DNA of 64,000 nt from Xanthostigma xanthostigma (lineage: Eukaryota > Arthropoda > Insecta > Raphidioptera > Raphidiidae), in NCBI GenBank assembly GCA_963575645.1, contig OY754472.1, positions 1,798,001-1,862,000 of the forward strand, read 5' to 3'. The notes beneath the pieces are model-generated. The model did not search any database and had not been told where the DNA came from. It saw nothing but the letters and a program-made list of their open reading frames with translations. This document shows positions 32,474-45,012 of this stretch, one piece after another. Within the stretch, counting starts at the first letter, position 1; every line of letters starts with the position of its first letter. Made by a program: the position numbers and the translations under genes.

Positions 32474-33041
32474 TATATAAAATTCTCGTGTCACAATTTC
32501 GGCTGAGCCAATCTTCGAAACCACTGAACCGATTTTAATGAAATTTTGTAAATGTTTCTTGATTGATGCAGCTTACGCTATAGGGTAGTTTTTATTAAAT
32601 ATTTTGTACAAAATTGCGGTGTTTTCTCAAAAAAAACTGTTTTATTAACATGTAACAACATCTAATAGAATTTACTCAAAACTATTAGTTCAGAAGCAAA
32701 CAAAAAAAAAACTGTTTTAGTACCAAGTAGCGACGTCTGTTAGAATTTGCTCAAAGCTATTAGTTCAGAAGCAAATCTGGTAGAATTTGCTCAAAGCTAT
32801 TAGTTCAGAATCAAATCTGGTAGAATTTACTCAAAACTATTAGTTCAGAAGCAAACCAAAAAAAAAACTGTTTTAGTACCAAGTAGTGACGTCTGTTAGA
32901 ATTTGGTCAAAGCTATTAGTTCAGAAACAAATCAGGTAGAATTTGCTCGAAGCTATTAGTTCAGCCGCAAACGAAATACATTTTGCAGAATTATATATCT
33001 ATCGCACCCGGGTGAAACCGGGTGGTGGGTCCGCTAGTAGA
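32474..33041. mobile_element. Interspersed element with internal minisatellite
   Basis: It starts 'tatataaaattctcgtgtca' and ends 'cgcacccgggtgaaaccggg' then 'tccgctagtag', the inverse of the family F end. Between about 32660 and 32970 a unit of roughly 46 bp (key phrase 'aaagctattagttcagaa') is repeated about seven times. A paired start and end of this kind recur at 34078-34428. It is probably a Helentron-like non-autonomous element. Confidence 0.6.
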
Positions 33042-33291
33042 GGAATAAAAACGCAAATTTATTTGTGGCGCATTGTCCACACTCACTTAAAAAGCGGTGC
33101 GACGTTTTAATTCAATAATAATAGATGGCGCACGCTCACCAACAATGAACTGTACATTAAACCAGTGGGATGAATAGTTGGACGAATAGTATTTTATTGT
33201 TTTATTCAATTCGGTCGTTGACATGACGTGTCTACAATTTTCATCCAAGACAATGTGTACACACACTGTTTTAGGGATGAGTTTACAGTCA

Positions 33292-33875
33292 ACTAGTGTG
33301 ACCTGTGCGAATTATTCGCACTAAATAAGTATAATAATTATCACTTTACAAAATTATTTTTTAAATATGATTGCAGGTATTCAATTCGTTTCTAATTTTG
33401 CACACTGCTTATAACGTTCTTCTTTTTGTTGTATTACAATATGAAGCTCAGATGACAGATCGAAGAAATATTTTACTAAAATAGTCATATAGAGGCGTAA
33501 GTAGCAAAAGCGTTGAGCTAAGCCGTCCGATGGCATCATGCAGCATTGCTGTGACGTTGTTCAGCGTTGCTCGCTGTTTCAAAATTAAAGCCATCAGTAT
33601 TGTGTCTATTGTATTACAATATGAAGGTCAGATGACAGTTCGAAGTGTTGACGTTGTTTCAAAATTAAAGCCGTCAGATGGCAGACGTTGTTCAGCGTTG
33701 CTGTATTTTATTTAATTTACACAAACAAAAGCAATAATAAATTTTTGTTAGTTGTCGATGTCAGTAGAGCAAGCAATTATCTGTAAAATGATATATAATT
33801 TATGTGGAGAAATTGTGTGGTTTTTTCTAAAAAGGAAGGCAAACATCTTTAACCTTAGCGTATTAATATTTATGA
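33292..33875 (-). mobile_element. Non-autonomous Helitron, copy 2
   Basis: On the minus strand it runs from TC (33875-33874) to CTAGT (33296-33292), inserted between A and T as expected for Helitrons. The 3' hairpin GTGCGAATAATTCGCAC is perfect. The interior is nearly the same as the copies at 9291 and 36060. Confidence 0.9.
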
Positions 33876-33889
33876 TATTTCCTAAAGGC

Positions 33890-34055
33890 CGCCACACACG
33901 AGACTAGTTTGTCGCTATAGATTCCTTGCTAGATTTGCCGACTAGTTTTCCAGCGCTGCATTTCTCGATTGCTTTTATGCGCTCGCTTCACGCAAAGCGT
34001 TTTTTCAAGCTTGTTTTGTGGATAGATCTGGTGCGTAATAACGGAGGTCCCCAAA
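33890..34055 (-). repeat. Dispersed repeat K, partial reverse copy
   Basis: It matches 58340-58485 in reverse ('tcgcttcacgcaaagcg', 'tcaagcttgttttgtggata'). It begins with 'aaaggccgccacacacgaga', the probable terminus, also seen as 'aaaggccgctgcacacgaag' at 58086, so the family has similar sequence at both ends. Confidence 0.65.
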
Positions 34056-34077
34056 GTATTAGCATTGATAGACAATC

Positions 34078-34428
34078 TCTATATATATAAAATTCTCGTG
34101 TCACAGTTTTCGTTGCCATACTCCTCCGAAACGGCTTGACCGATTTTGATGAAATTTTTTGTGCTTATCCGGTATCTATGAGAATCGGCCAACATCTATT
34201 TTTCATCCCCCTAAATGTTATAGGGGTAGTCCACCCCTAAATTTTTTTTCTTCCTTCCCCATTCGTTCTTTTGCACCGGGCACGACGGCGCAGCCGGAGT
34301 GCTCGACATACACACATATACGTCCATGTATATTTTAAAATAAATAAAATAGATAGATAGATGTTCCAATTAAATTGTTTTATTATTTCACTTTATACGT
34401 AGCGAAGCACGTACAGGGCCGCTAGTAT
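34078..34428 (+). mobile_element. Interspersed element, Helentron-like, second copy
   Basis: It starts 'tatatataaaattctcgtg' and runs through 'accgattttgatgaaattt' to 'agcgaagcacgtacagggcc' and 'gctagta'. It shares its start with 32474. There is no coding capacity. Confidence 0.6.
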
Positions 34429-34904
34429 CCTTATAAAATCATTGAGATGAAAATTAAAACCAATCCATGTTTTGCCAATCCTTAGACAACATCATTCGCG
34501 CTATTACAATGAAAGCATCACATATTTTGCCCGTATCTTCGTACCGCCAGCAGTTGTGTGTAAGTTACAGGAAATTTGATGAATCGCATCTTTAATTCAA
34601 TTCACTTTTTTGCATTTAAACTATGTCACCACATTTCATGCAACTGGAAGTCTCGGATAAATTGACAGAAATAAAGAAATGTAACTCGTTTCATTAATAA
34701 AATTAACGTCTATTTACGTTGACTCTGTCATATTTATGAACTTTAATATAATCGCCACATTTTCGCGGTTTATTTAAATTACAAGAATTATTTTTTTAAG
34801 AAGTGCGTGTATTCGTGATTATTCTCCTCCTAAACGGCGTGACCGATTTTGATGAATTTTTTTTAGTACTTATGGAGCCACCTGTATTGTTCTTAGCTAT
34901 TATA

Positions 34905-35432
34905 CCAAGATCCCAGGCCCGCCAGACCTACGTTAAGATTTTATCAGTAAATGTACAATATTTAGTTAAAAACGTATGCAAATTTGCTAGCTTGAAAGCG
35001 GAGGCCTTTTGGAGATAACGGGTTCTAAAGGTAGGTACATTAAAACACGTGCTTACCTACGTGCGCAATGTTATTAGGCATGCACATGAGTGCGAGTGAG
35101 AGCATTAGATGATTTTTTTTGACAGGTACATGAAATTTAGTTTTTTTTATTTGTTTACACAAACACAGAGGGAAGTCCATGAGTTAAAGAGAGAAAAACT
35201 CCATGGAAACAAACATAAACAACCTACATTTCATGAAGCTGTCAAACCAAAAAAAATCATCTAATACATACGTAGGTAAGCACGTGTTTTATGTAACTTA
35301 CGAACCTATTATCTCCAAAAGGCCCCCGGTTTCAAGCTAGCAAATTGGCAGACGTTTTTAACTAAATATTGCACATTTACTGATAGCAGTACTTACTGAA
35401 ATAACGTAGGTCTGGCTGCTCTGGGATCTTGG
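34905..35432. mobile_element. Fold-back element with about 200-bp inverted repeats, copy 1
   Basis: The ends are CCAAGATCCCAGGCCCGCCA and an imperfect inverse ending GGGATCTTGG. The arms share 'aaacacgtgcttacctacg' and 'gcattagatgatttttttt' (forward) with inverses at 35200-35290. A single left half recurs at 36656-36950. Confidence 0.8.
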
Positions 35433-36059
35433 TCTATATAGTTGGACCCAGATTTTTTTTTTAATTTTCCAAACATTTTTTTTTATAATAAATGAGTAAT
35501 TAATAAATTAATATTTATTATAAACAAATTAATAATAAATAGAATTTTCAAATTAAACTCAGAAAGTGATGCATTAGGATCATTAGTAAATAAAATATTT
35601 TAATATATTTTCCAAAGTAATTGTGGCTGTGTGGGTCTACAGGTTGTTAATACCTGTAGTTTATGACCTTTTTTGAGACGCGATCGCATTTTATTAGCTC
35701 AATTGTATAAATTTGAAAAAATCTCTCAAGACAAAGAAATTACAAGCGACATGCATGTTACAAATCTGTTAAATTATAAATTGTCTAATCTGAAATGAGT
35801 AGATAATCCAATAATAATTATTTTTGTAAAGTCTGGAGTTACGCAATACTATCTCAGCAATGAGACATCATTGTCAGTGTATTGTATATAGCATAATATA
35901 TAATAATATAGGGGCTCCGTAATTTTATTACACTAGACAAGAGATATCCCTTACCGCCGTCGGCGTCGGGCTTCATGTTTGATAGTGTTCACGAGAGAAG
36001 AGGAGTACAGATGCATTGTCGGGTGGCCGGACAAATCATAACGAATTTTACTAAAATAA

Positions 36060-36642
36060 TCATATATATTAATACGCTAAGGTTAAAGATGTTTGCCTCC
36101 CTTTTTAGAAAAAACCTCACAATTTCTCCACATAAATTATATATCATTTTACAGATAATTGCTTGCTCTACTGACATCGACAACTAAAAAATTTATTGTT
36201 GCTTTTGTTTTTGTAAATTAATTAAAATACAGCAACGCTGAACAACGTCTGCCATCTGACGGCTTTAATTTTGAAACAACGTCAACACTTCGATCTGTCA
36301 TCTGACCTTCATATTGTAATACAATAGACACAACACTGATGGCTTTAATTTTGAAACAGCGAGCAACGCTGAACAACGTCACTGCAATGCTGCACGATGC
36401 CATCTGACGGCTTAACTCAACGCTTTTGCTACTTGCGCCTCTATATGACAATTTTAGTAAAATATTTCTTCGATCTGTCATCTGAGCTTCATATTGTAAT
36501 ACAACAAAAAAGAAGAACGTTATAAGCAGTGTGCAAAATTAGAAACGAATTGAATACCTGCAATCATATTTAAAAAATAATTTTGGAAAGTGATAATTAT
36601 TATATTTATTTAGTGCGAATAATTCGCACAGGTCACACTAGT
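36060..36642 (+). mobile_element. Non-autonomous Helitron, copy 3
   Basis: TC at 36060-36061 is preceded by A. CTAGT is at 36638-36642, with the same 3' hairpin at 36613-36629. It is 583 bp long. It sits immediately left of a half copy of the fold-back element of 34905. Confidence 0.9.
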
Positions 36643-36655
36643 ATGCAATTAATAG

Positions 36656-36950
36656 ACCAAGATCAAAGACCCGCCGGACTTACGTCATTTCAGTACTGAT
36701 AGGATTTTATTAGTAAATGTACACTATTTAGTTAAAAATGTAAGTTGATTTGCTAGCTTGAAAGCGGGGGCTTTTTAGAGATAACACGTTCCAAAGGTAC
36801 ATAAAACACGTGCTTACCTACGTACACAATGGTATATTATATTATATTATATTATTATTATTATTATTATTATTATTATGCGTGCATATGAGTGCGAGTG
36901 AGAGCATTAGATGATTTTTTTTGACAGCTTCAAGAAATGTAGGTTATGTT
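36656..36950 (+). mobile_element. Half copy of the 34905 fold-back element
   Basis: It begins CCAAGATCAAAGACCCGCCG and follows the left arm through 'gagcattagatgattttttt' to 'gacagctt'. The right arm is missing. A TTA/TTAT microsatellite (36832-36880) has expanded within it. Confidence 0.75.
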
Positions 36951-37049
36951 TATTTAGTAGTTTGGCACTGCGACCCGAGTTTTTTTATGCAGATACAAAA
37001 AATTACAAATAAAAAGAAAAGTAACACTTTATCTAATGGCTATATTCAC

Positions 37050-37640
37050 TGAGCGTAAATAATTATTTATTCGGTTCATTTGTTCTTCAAGTACCTATTC
37101 CTCCGAATAAATAGCGATAATTCAATTCACCAAATAACATTATGTTTACTACAGGTATAAATCTATTCTGTCTTACTTCGTGAGTATAAATATTTATTCG
37201 CCTGATAAAATAATAATAACCACCACTTAGATCAAAATACCTAACCTATAAACGTGGAGTATTATATCTACAGTTTGCTCTCGTGAATTTATTTATGTGT
37301 TGTTTATTAACCTTTTGTGGAGTATACATATAGTTAATGGAAATTTTGTGTGTAATTGGGTTAGGATAAAACATTATTATTTGTGAAACTTTTTTTTGAC
37401 GTTTACACTAACGCCATTGGTCGCATTTTTGGGTGAACGTCAAAAAAAAGTTTCACAAAATAATAATGTTTTATCCTAACCCAATTACACACAAAACTTC
37501 CATTAACTATATCAAGCAAGGAGTTTAGTGCAGTGTATATTTATATTTAACTAACTCTACTACCTGATATTTTGCTTGGTGAATTGAAACTAAATTTTAT
37601 TCTAACGAATAAATTCCTTCCGAGATTAGTAACTTCTATC
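37050..37640 (+). repeat. Dispersed repeat Q, copy 2, with central palindrome
   Basis: It is the reverse counterpart of 22840-23370. Its centre (37333-37508) is an inverted repeat with arms of about 75 bp ('gggttaggataaaacattat' and inverse), spaced by 'gacgtttacactaacgcc'. It is a fold-back element. Confidence 0.75.
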
Positions 37641-38190
37641 TTTAATAGTTCTACTTTTAATAATTAGCTATAGTCTTGATATTCTGCTTTTGGCCATCAT
37701 ATGCGTGCAAGTAGAATAGACCGAGTGCGGAGCACAGCGGCACTCACTCTGTTTGTTGGAGTAGCGCGGGGTACAGGGAGGACCGGTTAACGAATTAAGT
37801 CCTAATCAGTCGTATGCAATGCAATTTGTATATACTCGACTCGCTTTGCTTATGGGGCGATATAATATGATAATCATACCTAATGTGTACTACGATCGTA
37901 CGGTGAGTTTGTTGTATTGGTTGTGTGTGTGTGTGAAATTTTGCAATTGATATTAATGATTTGCGGCCCGACTCCTCTCTCGACTACCACTTATTTAATC
38001 CTGAGCAATTTCTGTTCTGTGGCTCCTCTCTGACGGAATCGCTGTCAAAACATTATCACCGGAGACGTCGCCACAGTAAAATCTCCTAAACTTTCTGAGG
38101 ACGCCGCACAGCGAAGCTGGTTTTTCGGCTAGATACGCTGCACTCGTGCTGTGACGCTGAATTTTCGTTTTTGAAGCTTTGTAGATAGCT
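37641..38190. other. GC-richer stretch, no gene recognised
   Basis: 37715-37790 and 38020-38150 are CpG-richer than their surroundings ('gtgcggagcacagcggcac', 'ggagacgtcgccacag'). There is no convincing exon or repeat partner. A (GT)n run is at 37920-37934. It could be host regulatory DNA. Confidence 0.35.
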
Positions 38191-38892
38191 TTAAGGAGGT
38201 TGAGCCGTTACAGTCCCAATCAAAAGTAAGTCGAATTCTAAATGGGAACTTTTATAGTTTATAAGTCGATGATACCAATAAATTATTGTCATAAAGGCAT
38301 AAATAAATATTTTTTTTAATATTAATTAATTATTACAGTACTTTATACTTAATGGACTAACTTTTGTATTTTTTGTACAAAGTTAGGTTAAAAAAAATAC
38401 ATTTATGTAAATATTTGTATTTTACATATTTTTTGCAGTAAATAATTGAAATAAGATATTAGAAGTAATAAAAATTAAAATTAAATCATTAAAAAGTTGA
38501 AAATTCAGTTAAAATTGTTAAATCTGTCAAGAATAAAAGTCCATAATCGAAAAGTGCTAAGGTTTAATAATTTTTTTATTGATTAAAAGTCTCCTAATTA
38601 AATTGGAAAAAATATTAAAATATGCGTAAGACATCGATGCTTTACATAGATAGTTTTTGGAACTGCTGACATTATTTGGTTATTTGCAAAAAATTAAAAT
38701 GAACAGTTTGCATGCTAGCTTGACATATTTTCCATAAGACTACATGTAAAAGTTTTTTTTAATTTTTAACTTTATAAATCTCCTAATGATTTTGGATTTT
38801 TTCCAGAAAATTTTGTCAAAAAAAAAATCTATTAAAAAAACTTTATTTCAGATTTTTTTCATTATCTTCGTAAAACGGCTCAACCTCCTTAA
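38191..38892 (+). mobile_element. TTAA MITE (family B), copy 3, intact
   Basis: It is a complete 702-bp copy: TTAAGGAGGTTGAGCCGTTA at the left, AACGGCTCAACCTCCTTAA at the right, with TTAA at both borders. It provides the uninterrupted reference for copies 1 and 2. It has no protein gene. Confidence 0.92.
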
Positions 38893-39055
38893 TGAATTTA
38901 AATAGAAAAATAGAGCATAGCCTATAGCATTTATGTAATGATAAGATATATTTCAATAAAAGTTTCATCAATATTAGTCAAATATTTTTTAAACTTAAAT
39001 CCGTTCACATCACACAAACTTACATGATATAATATAATATACGAAGAATTTTATA

Positions 39056-39465
39056 TAATTGTGTAGATAAAACTCATATACTTTTATTCTATACTGAGCA
39101 TAGGAATAAAATCGCAATCGAGCCATTATAGGGTGTTTTTTCTTACGCCGTAAGCACTGGCGTATCCAGGAGGGCAAAATAAGCACGGGGGACCCAGCTT
39201 AAGAAATTTATAATTTCCTCCCTCCTGGGCCAAAAGCTGGGTACGCCCATGTTAACGTCATAGAAAAAGACAAAGTTTTTGTAACAGAGATACTTTATTC
39301 AGATTGAATGCAAGTACATCAACCAATCGTATCATCGGAGAAATCAGGGAATTACATCGAAGAAAGAGACGCAGATATATTTTCGATACGCTTTGTTGCC
39401 TTCGCTCACCGCACATTGAGTAGATAGACAATGATTCATGTAGTAAATTATTAAATATATGATAA
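39056..39465 (-). repeat. Dispersed repeat M, copy 2
   Basis: It is the reverse of 15715-16140. The AAATTTATTATTATTATT-like insertion present there near 16065 is missing here. Confidence 0.75.
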
Positions 39466-39883
39466 AGCTAAATCAATCGTATACCTACATTGAACGGGAT
39501 TGTGTGTTTTAATGTAACAATGCCCTAATATTTTGAAACCAATTACAATAGTTCATATGTAAGATTATATCTGTTTTTGAAATTTATCCGGTTCTGTAAA
39601 AATCTAAGTGAGCGTATCTAATGAATAATAAACTGTATTAACATTTATGATGTATTAAAATTAATTTTAATTTTAGTTTCGTCTGATTAATATCGAATTT
39701 GTTATGGAAATTAAAATTTAGAACGGTGATATCGATATTAGAGTAAGCACTTGATAACTTCACATAACAAGAGAACTTGAAGATACTATCTTGCCTATTT
39801 TTGTCATGATACATTTCAGAATTTTCCGTTTACTAGTAGGAAACAGATAATAATAACAGATAACAACAGATAATAATAATAAG

Positions 39884-40280
39884 AAGAAGAAGAAGAAGAA
39901 TGGCTTTATTGACTCAAAATGGTTTATCAATACGCCAAAAATATAAAGATTTGAAGAATACTAGAAAGTACTTCAAAGAAAACACAATATCTATATTTTC
40001 TTAAGTGAGGAAAGCCATAATTAAAATTAAAAGCATAATATATTAAAATCAATAAAAACTTTAAAATATACTATTTTCAATTATTGATACAATAAAAAAA
40101 GTATTTAAAAATTTGATTTTTACATAATATACAAAATTATATTTTTTACCCATTTTTTATGTTATTGATGATCAGGTGCTTTCCATTATTCTTCAAACAA
40201 CATGAAATGAATTTTATATAAAAACTAAAATAAGACTTCTGCACTGTTTTGTTGTGATTTCATTACTCAACATTTTAGTG
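39884..40280 (-). mobile_element. Non-LTR retrotransposon 3' end with (CTT)n tail
   Basis: The plus strand shows AAGAAGAAGAAGAAGAATGG, then 'ctttattgactcaaaatgg'. In reverse this is '...gagtcaataaagccattc' plus a (TTC)n tail, a polyadenylation-like AATAAAG followed by a simple-repeat tail. No reverse transcriptase frame survives in the adjacent sequence. Confidence 0.55.
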
Positions 40281-40318
40281 GAGACTCTACAATGTCGTAA
40301 CAAGTATTTATATTTGTA

Positions 40319-40650
40319 CTAGCCGCTACCCGCGGCTCCTCACGCTATTGAGATGAAACGATGTTTTATACAACAGCAGCGGAGCGTTCGGCTCTATCGT
40401 ATTAATATATTATTTGTTGGCTATTTATCAGATGTCTACAATTTTTAGTAACATCTAAATTTAGCCTACACTTAATATTTTTTTTAATTTCTGGATTAAA
40501 TATTTACCCCCCCCCCCAGGAGATGAACTTTCAAAATTTCTTTCTTACCTACGTTCTATAAGGAACTCTTGTGCAAAAGTTCATGCTTCCAAACTAAAAT
40601 CACCGGTTTAGGCTGTGCGTTATCTATGTCAGTCAGTCAGTCAGTTGTTA
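40319..40650 (-). repeat. Degraded interspersed repeat
   Basis: 'actagccgctacccgcggct' at one side and 'atcaccggtttaggctgtgc' plus (GTCA)n at the other are familiar as ends of insect interspersed repeats. The second phrase recurs as 'gtggtttgagctgtgcg' at 42373. Class not determined. Confidence 0.5.
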
Positions 40651-40659
40651 GAGTTTTAT

Positions 40660-41690
40660 TAAGTAGATATTTGCACCTATGTCTAGTAATTATGAGTGTG
40701 TGTTATTTCAAGAACTACTGAACCGATTCGAACGAAACTTACACTATATTGTTAAGGATTGTATGAGGAAGAATCTTAATCTAGTAGCATTATTCGGCTT
40801 TATCCAAGATACCTTACTAATAATATCATTTAAATAAAAAAACACTAAAATTCTTTAGCGATGTTTTCAGACAGTTTTCGGGCTTCACTTATAAAGGCAT
40901 AGTTTTTTTTATTAGAATTCAGTTTTATACAATTCACATTGTTGAAATGTTTTTCAAATTCCGGATTAGTTATCAGTGCCCAATCATGAGAAGCAATATT
41001 GGGCAATAATAATTTCATTTATATTATATTAGGTTAATTAAATTCAACTTTATTTCAGGAAGCAATGCAGCTATAATTTCATAATGTAGAACAATTGCAA
41101 TTTAAAAATGTAAATTTGCAAGTCTGTAATTTAAAAATAGTCTGGACCATCTAACGTATATATAATTCATTGATTAGTGTACACTACTGGGTGTCTGATA
41201 ATTGAAAAAATAGAAGAAATGGCAATGCCAAATGTTTTTACAGTAATATCTGCGTAACATTTTTCAGTACCTATTTTAATTGCATCCTTTTTTTTTGGGC
41301 GGCGAAATTGAAGGGACCGGATATTTTATAGCGTTATAAACAGTTTTCGTCAAACAAAGAGTAAAAGAAAACAATGTAATTTGACGAATAAGTAGTTTTA
41401 ATTTTGACTACATTAAGTGAAAAACATTTACATAACAAAATTATAATTTGTCAACTTTGTTTGTGGTTTTTTACTATATTCCACTATTTTAATTGTTTCT
41501 TTTTACAACAAACAAACGAACACATTCTAATCTCATTGTTGGAGTTTAAATAATGTCGTATTGTTTCGCTATTGAGAGTGGTTGTTATCACCAATATTTC
41601 TAATTTTAATTTAGAGGTGAAAATAGGGCTAAAAACATTTTTTTTCTATTTTTTCATATAGCTTTTAATACTTTCTTGTCTCTTAGCTTG
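40660..41690. other. 1 kb without recognised gene
   Basis: It is AT-rich DNA with one repeat-like phrase ('actgaaccgattcgaacgaa', 40720). There is no ORF above background, no RNA gene and no clear repeat. Confidence 0.4.
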
Positions 41691-41696
41691 TCGTAT

Positions 41697-42303
41697 TAGT
41701 CTAAGATCTAGATTTGGCTATAGACCTTCAAGCATGGAGTTTTCTAATGAAATTTGAATTTTGATGATGTAATGTATTAATAAAAAAAATTAGTTTGGTT
41801 GCCATTTAATTTCTTGGCACAGCTATTAATAAAAACATTATAATTGTTAATTTTATTTTATTTATTTAGTATTAAATATTATGATATTTGTTATATGGTT
41901 ATCTACATATAATATGTTTCACGTATTCGCAATAAAAGGATCTACATTTTCATATAATATGACAATATAGAAAACCCTATAACTGCAAAATACTAATTCC
42001 CAAGGTGCCTGTCTACCTGGTTTTATGCCAGGAATCATAATGTCGACCAAAGTTTGGCATTTTATATACATAATTTACTTTCGATTGGTATAATAAATTT
42101 ATCTGATAACTCTCGATAACTACATTTCAGAAATAAAATTAACAAGTCTATTTTTTATTATTAAAAATAGTTGTGCCAAGAAATTGAATGGCAATCAAAT
42201 CAATTTTTCTTTATTAATATAATATTATGTAATCAAAATTCAAATTTCATTAGAAAACTCGATGGATGAAGATCGAACCAAATCGGGATCTTGTACTATT
42301 TGG
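41697..42303. mobile_element. Long-inverted-repeat element C, copy 2, no nested insertion
   Basis: The arms 41700-41850 and 42140-42300 are inverted ('tttctaatgaaatttgaatt' and inverse, 'cttggcacagctatt' and inverse). The loop between them lacks the TTAA MITE seen in copy 1. Confidence 0.78.
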
Positions 42304-42467
42304 CATTCAAAGAATATAATTATGTTCTACGTGTGATCTTCTATTCTTTGCTTCTCTGACTTTCCGTCCAGTGGTTTGAGCTGTGCGTTGATAGATCAGT
42401 CAGTCACGGTTCAAATTCTACGCCAATTTTTTTGGCATTCAATTAATATATTCCATATCGTGATCAC

Positions 42468-43228
42468 ATTTTGACAAAATTCATTTCAGTAAGATAGTCA
42501 GCAATTTCTTCTGGTCACTGCGTCTTCTATTCCTTTCTTATCTGACTTTTGCGGGAGTGCTGATTTTGACAAGATTAATTTCAGTTCGATAGTCAGCAAT
42601 TTCTTCTGGCCACTGCGTCTTCTATTCCTTGCTTCTCTGACTTTTGCGGGAGTGCTGATTTTGACAAGATTAATTTCAGTTCGATAGTCAGCAATTTCTT
42701 CTTGTCACTGCGTCTTCTAGTCCTTGCTTCCCTGACTTTTGCGGGAGTGCTGATTTTGACAAGATTAATTTCAGTTCGATAGTCAGCAATTTCTTCTTGT
42801 CACTGCGTCTTCTAGTCCTTGCTTCTCTGACTTTTGCGGGAGTGCTGATTTTGACACGATTAATTTCAGTTCAATAGTCAGCAATTTCTTCTGGTCACTG
42901 CGTCTTCTATTCCTTGCTTCTCTGGCTTTTGCGAGAGTGCTGATTTTGACAAGATTAATTTCAGTTCGATAGTCAGCAATTTCTTCTGGTCACTGCGTCT
43001 TCTATTCCTTGCTGCTATGACTTGCGGGAGTGCTGATTTTGACAAGATTAATTTCAGTTCGATAGTCAGCAATTTCTTCTGCAGGTCACTGCGTCTTCTA
43101 TTACTTGCTTCTCTGACTTTTGCGGGAGTGCTGATTTTGACAAGATTAATTTCAGTTCGATAGTCAAAAATTTCTTCTGGTCACTGCGTCTTCTATTCCT
43201 TGCTTCTCTGACTTTTACGGGAGTGCTG
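42468..43228 (+). repeat. Minisatellite, eight units of about 95 bp
   Basis: Units start at 42468, 42563, 42658, 42753, 42848, 42943, 43036 and 43134. Each carries 'gatagtcagcaatttcttct', 'cactgcgtcttctattcctt' and 'gcgggagtgctg'. The first unit is the most divergent. Unit 7 has a deletion and unit 8 follows a 3-bp insertion. The ORF at 42878-43072 arises from the repeat. The flanks ('gagctgtgcgttg' left, 'acagctagttt' right) suggest the array lies inside an interspersed element. Confidence 0.93.
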
Positions 43229-44720
43229 TTTTATAGCTCACACTGTATACAAAACAGCTAGTTTGTATCATATATGGGGTCAGTTTCAATTATATGGATC
43301 AAGGATGTCATGCATCACCCTAAGTGATGTTCGCATTAATTTTATTGTCGCAATATTATGCATTTCTAATGAACAAATTTATTGGTTTAAACCAATTGAG
43401 CTTTACAATCCGTAATTGGAATTTATTTCCTTTTTCTCTCTGTTCAACTATCCTGCTAATAATAATTGTGAACAAAAAACCAGTGGATTCTGTTTTGACA
43501 TCAAGTCAATTAACAACGATTAGCATAACCCTAGATCAAATATTAATTTTAACCTAATTAGTAATAAGAAAATTGTGTCCAAAAATAACGGAAGGTAATC
43601 TGCTACAAAACGTGTAAGTCGTGACGCGATTCCTTCCATATTTTTGAGTATAAAGTTTTTAAAGCTTCAAGAAAAGGTTTATGAATTGAAGATTAGGAAT
43701 ATCATCTATAAGCAGAATGTTTCACAGCATACATATACATTTTTCTTCCAGTGTTTCCACTCCAGGAATGTATCATAATATAATAATATGGTTGAAAATG
43801 CCAACCATTATAATATATTTGTGAGTTTTTTTAAGTAATTTATCTCAAACGCTAGAGAGAGGGGGCGCCATTATCAAGTTTCTGCCCTGGTTCGAAAAAA
43901 TCGTAGATCCGGGACTGATATTGATCCAATATTTATTAGTAGCATTCCCATTTCTTTGACATAACAAATGTTTTCACGCAGTAAATTCAAATAATAAATA
44001 TAATTTTGAATCGAACAATTAACACAATTTAGTTTTTGTGGACATAAAAGCAGCATAAAGAGGTGTTCTTCGCTTGTCATGTTGATGTTTTAAAGAAAAA
44101 TATTGTGTGAAACACTCTGTATGAATTATATTTGACGACAAATATCTAAGATAACGATTTTAAATTAGAATGTTTGTAAAGTGTTTTTGATTAATTATCT
44201 CGATTGAATCAAGTACATTTCCACATACAAATTATATTACTATGTTTAAATTAGTCTTAATAACTACAATTTTGACGCGACGCTTAGTCCTGAGTTCTCG
44301 TATTGGCCTTCCACTTTTGAGACATTAATTCCACACAAATTCAAAATAGGTTTTTTAATTCAAGATCACTGTTTAATTATTGTAATCCGATGCTCATGCT
44401 TCTAATCGCGATTATTCCCGTCATTCTCCGACTCTCGCTTTAAATAGCCAAATAATTTTGAAATTCGGTCCAATCACCGACAGCGTTGTACCCACTAAAT
44501 TATTTCTTCGAATGTTTAAATACATAAATAACTATTTTACGTATGGAAATTCAATTATTCAATTGCTAGATTTTGTCAGTTATTATAGAAATTGGATACA
44601 CCTCCACCAACGAAATCATGATTACATAACATTTAAAAATATATAATAGCTGCAGATTGTAGAATCCTTGAAAGAACCCTGCACAAACCTTGTGGGCTTA
44701 GGTTCTCGGTTAAATTGTTC
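43229..44720. other. 1.5 kb without recognised gene
   Basis: It is AT-rich. Small ORFs (43324-43557, 43874-44080, 44458-44646) have no domains, no repeats and no splice context. It may be host intergenic or intron DNA. Confidence 0.4.
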
Positions 44721-44725
44721 GAAAA

Positions 44726-44727
44726 TG

Positions 44728-44757
<30 letters not shown>
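44726..44757. repeat. Poly-T run of about 30
   Basis: It is an uninterrupted T run next to AT-rich DNA, 38 bp before the pogo-type element. It could be the A-tail of an old retroposed sequence on the minus strand. Confidence 0.9.
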
Positions 44758-44758
<1 letters not shown>

Positions 44759-44945
44759 TTAGAAAATAATACAAGAAAAAAAAACAAATAAATATAGGGT
44801 AAAAGCCGGATAGTTGCCTCAGTGGGATACATGCCTCGATTTTGAATACACTATGTTAGAGATGTTGATGGGGTTTGCGCTATACTGTACTTAGAAGTGC
44901 CCCTCCCGTGGGCCTCAGTGCCATGTAAGCCATCGGAGTAGACGC

Positions 44946-45012
44946 ATGCGTTTTGTCCGTGTGAGCAAACATCTTCCGCGACATAACTTTGACAGGCGTC
45001 GAAATTATATTG
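44946..45012 (+). pseudogene. Possible first exon of the pogo-like transposase
   Basis: From an ATG the frame reads MRFVRVSKHLPRHNFDRRRN, strongly basic, and meets GGTAAGT, a consensus splice donor, at 45011. It fits an N-terminal leader of a transposase but is short and has no recognisable helix-turn-helix. The next exon would be within the deleted part. Confidence 0.35.

Noticed and set aside
42468..43228. CRISPR array (regular repeats of constant length)
   Set aside because: Units are contiguous 95-bp copies without unique spacers, in a eukaryotic repeat context.
44726..44757. Poly-T as the tail of a processed pseudogene
   Set aside because: No gene-like sequence is seen on the minus strand to its right before the pogo-type element begins at 44797, so it stays a simple repeat.
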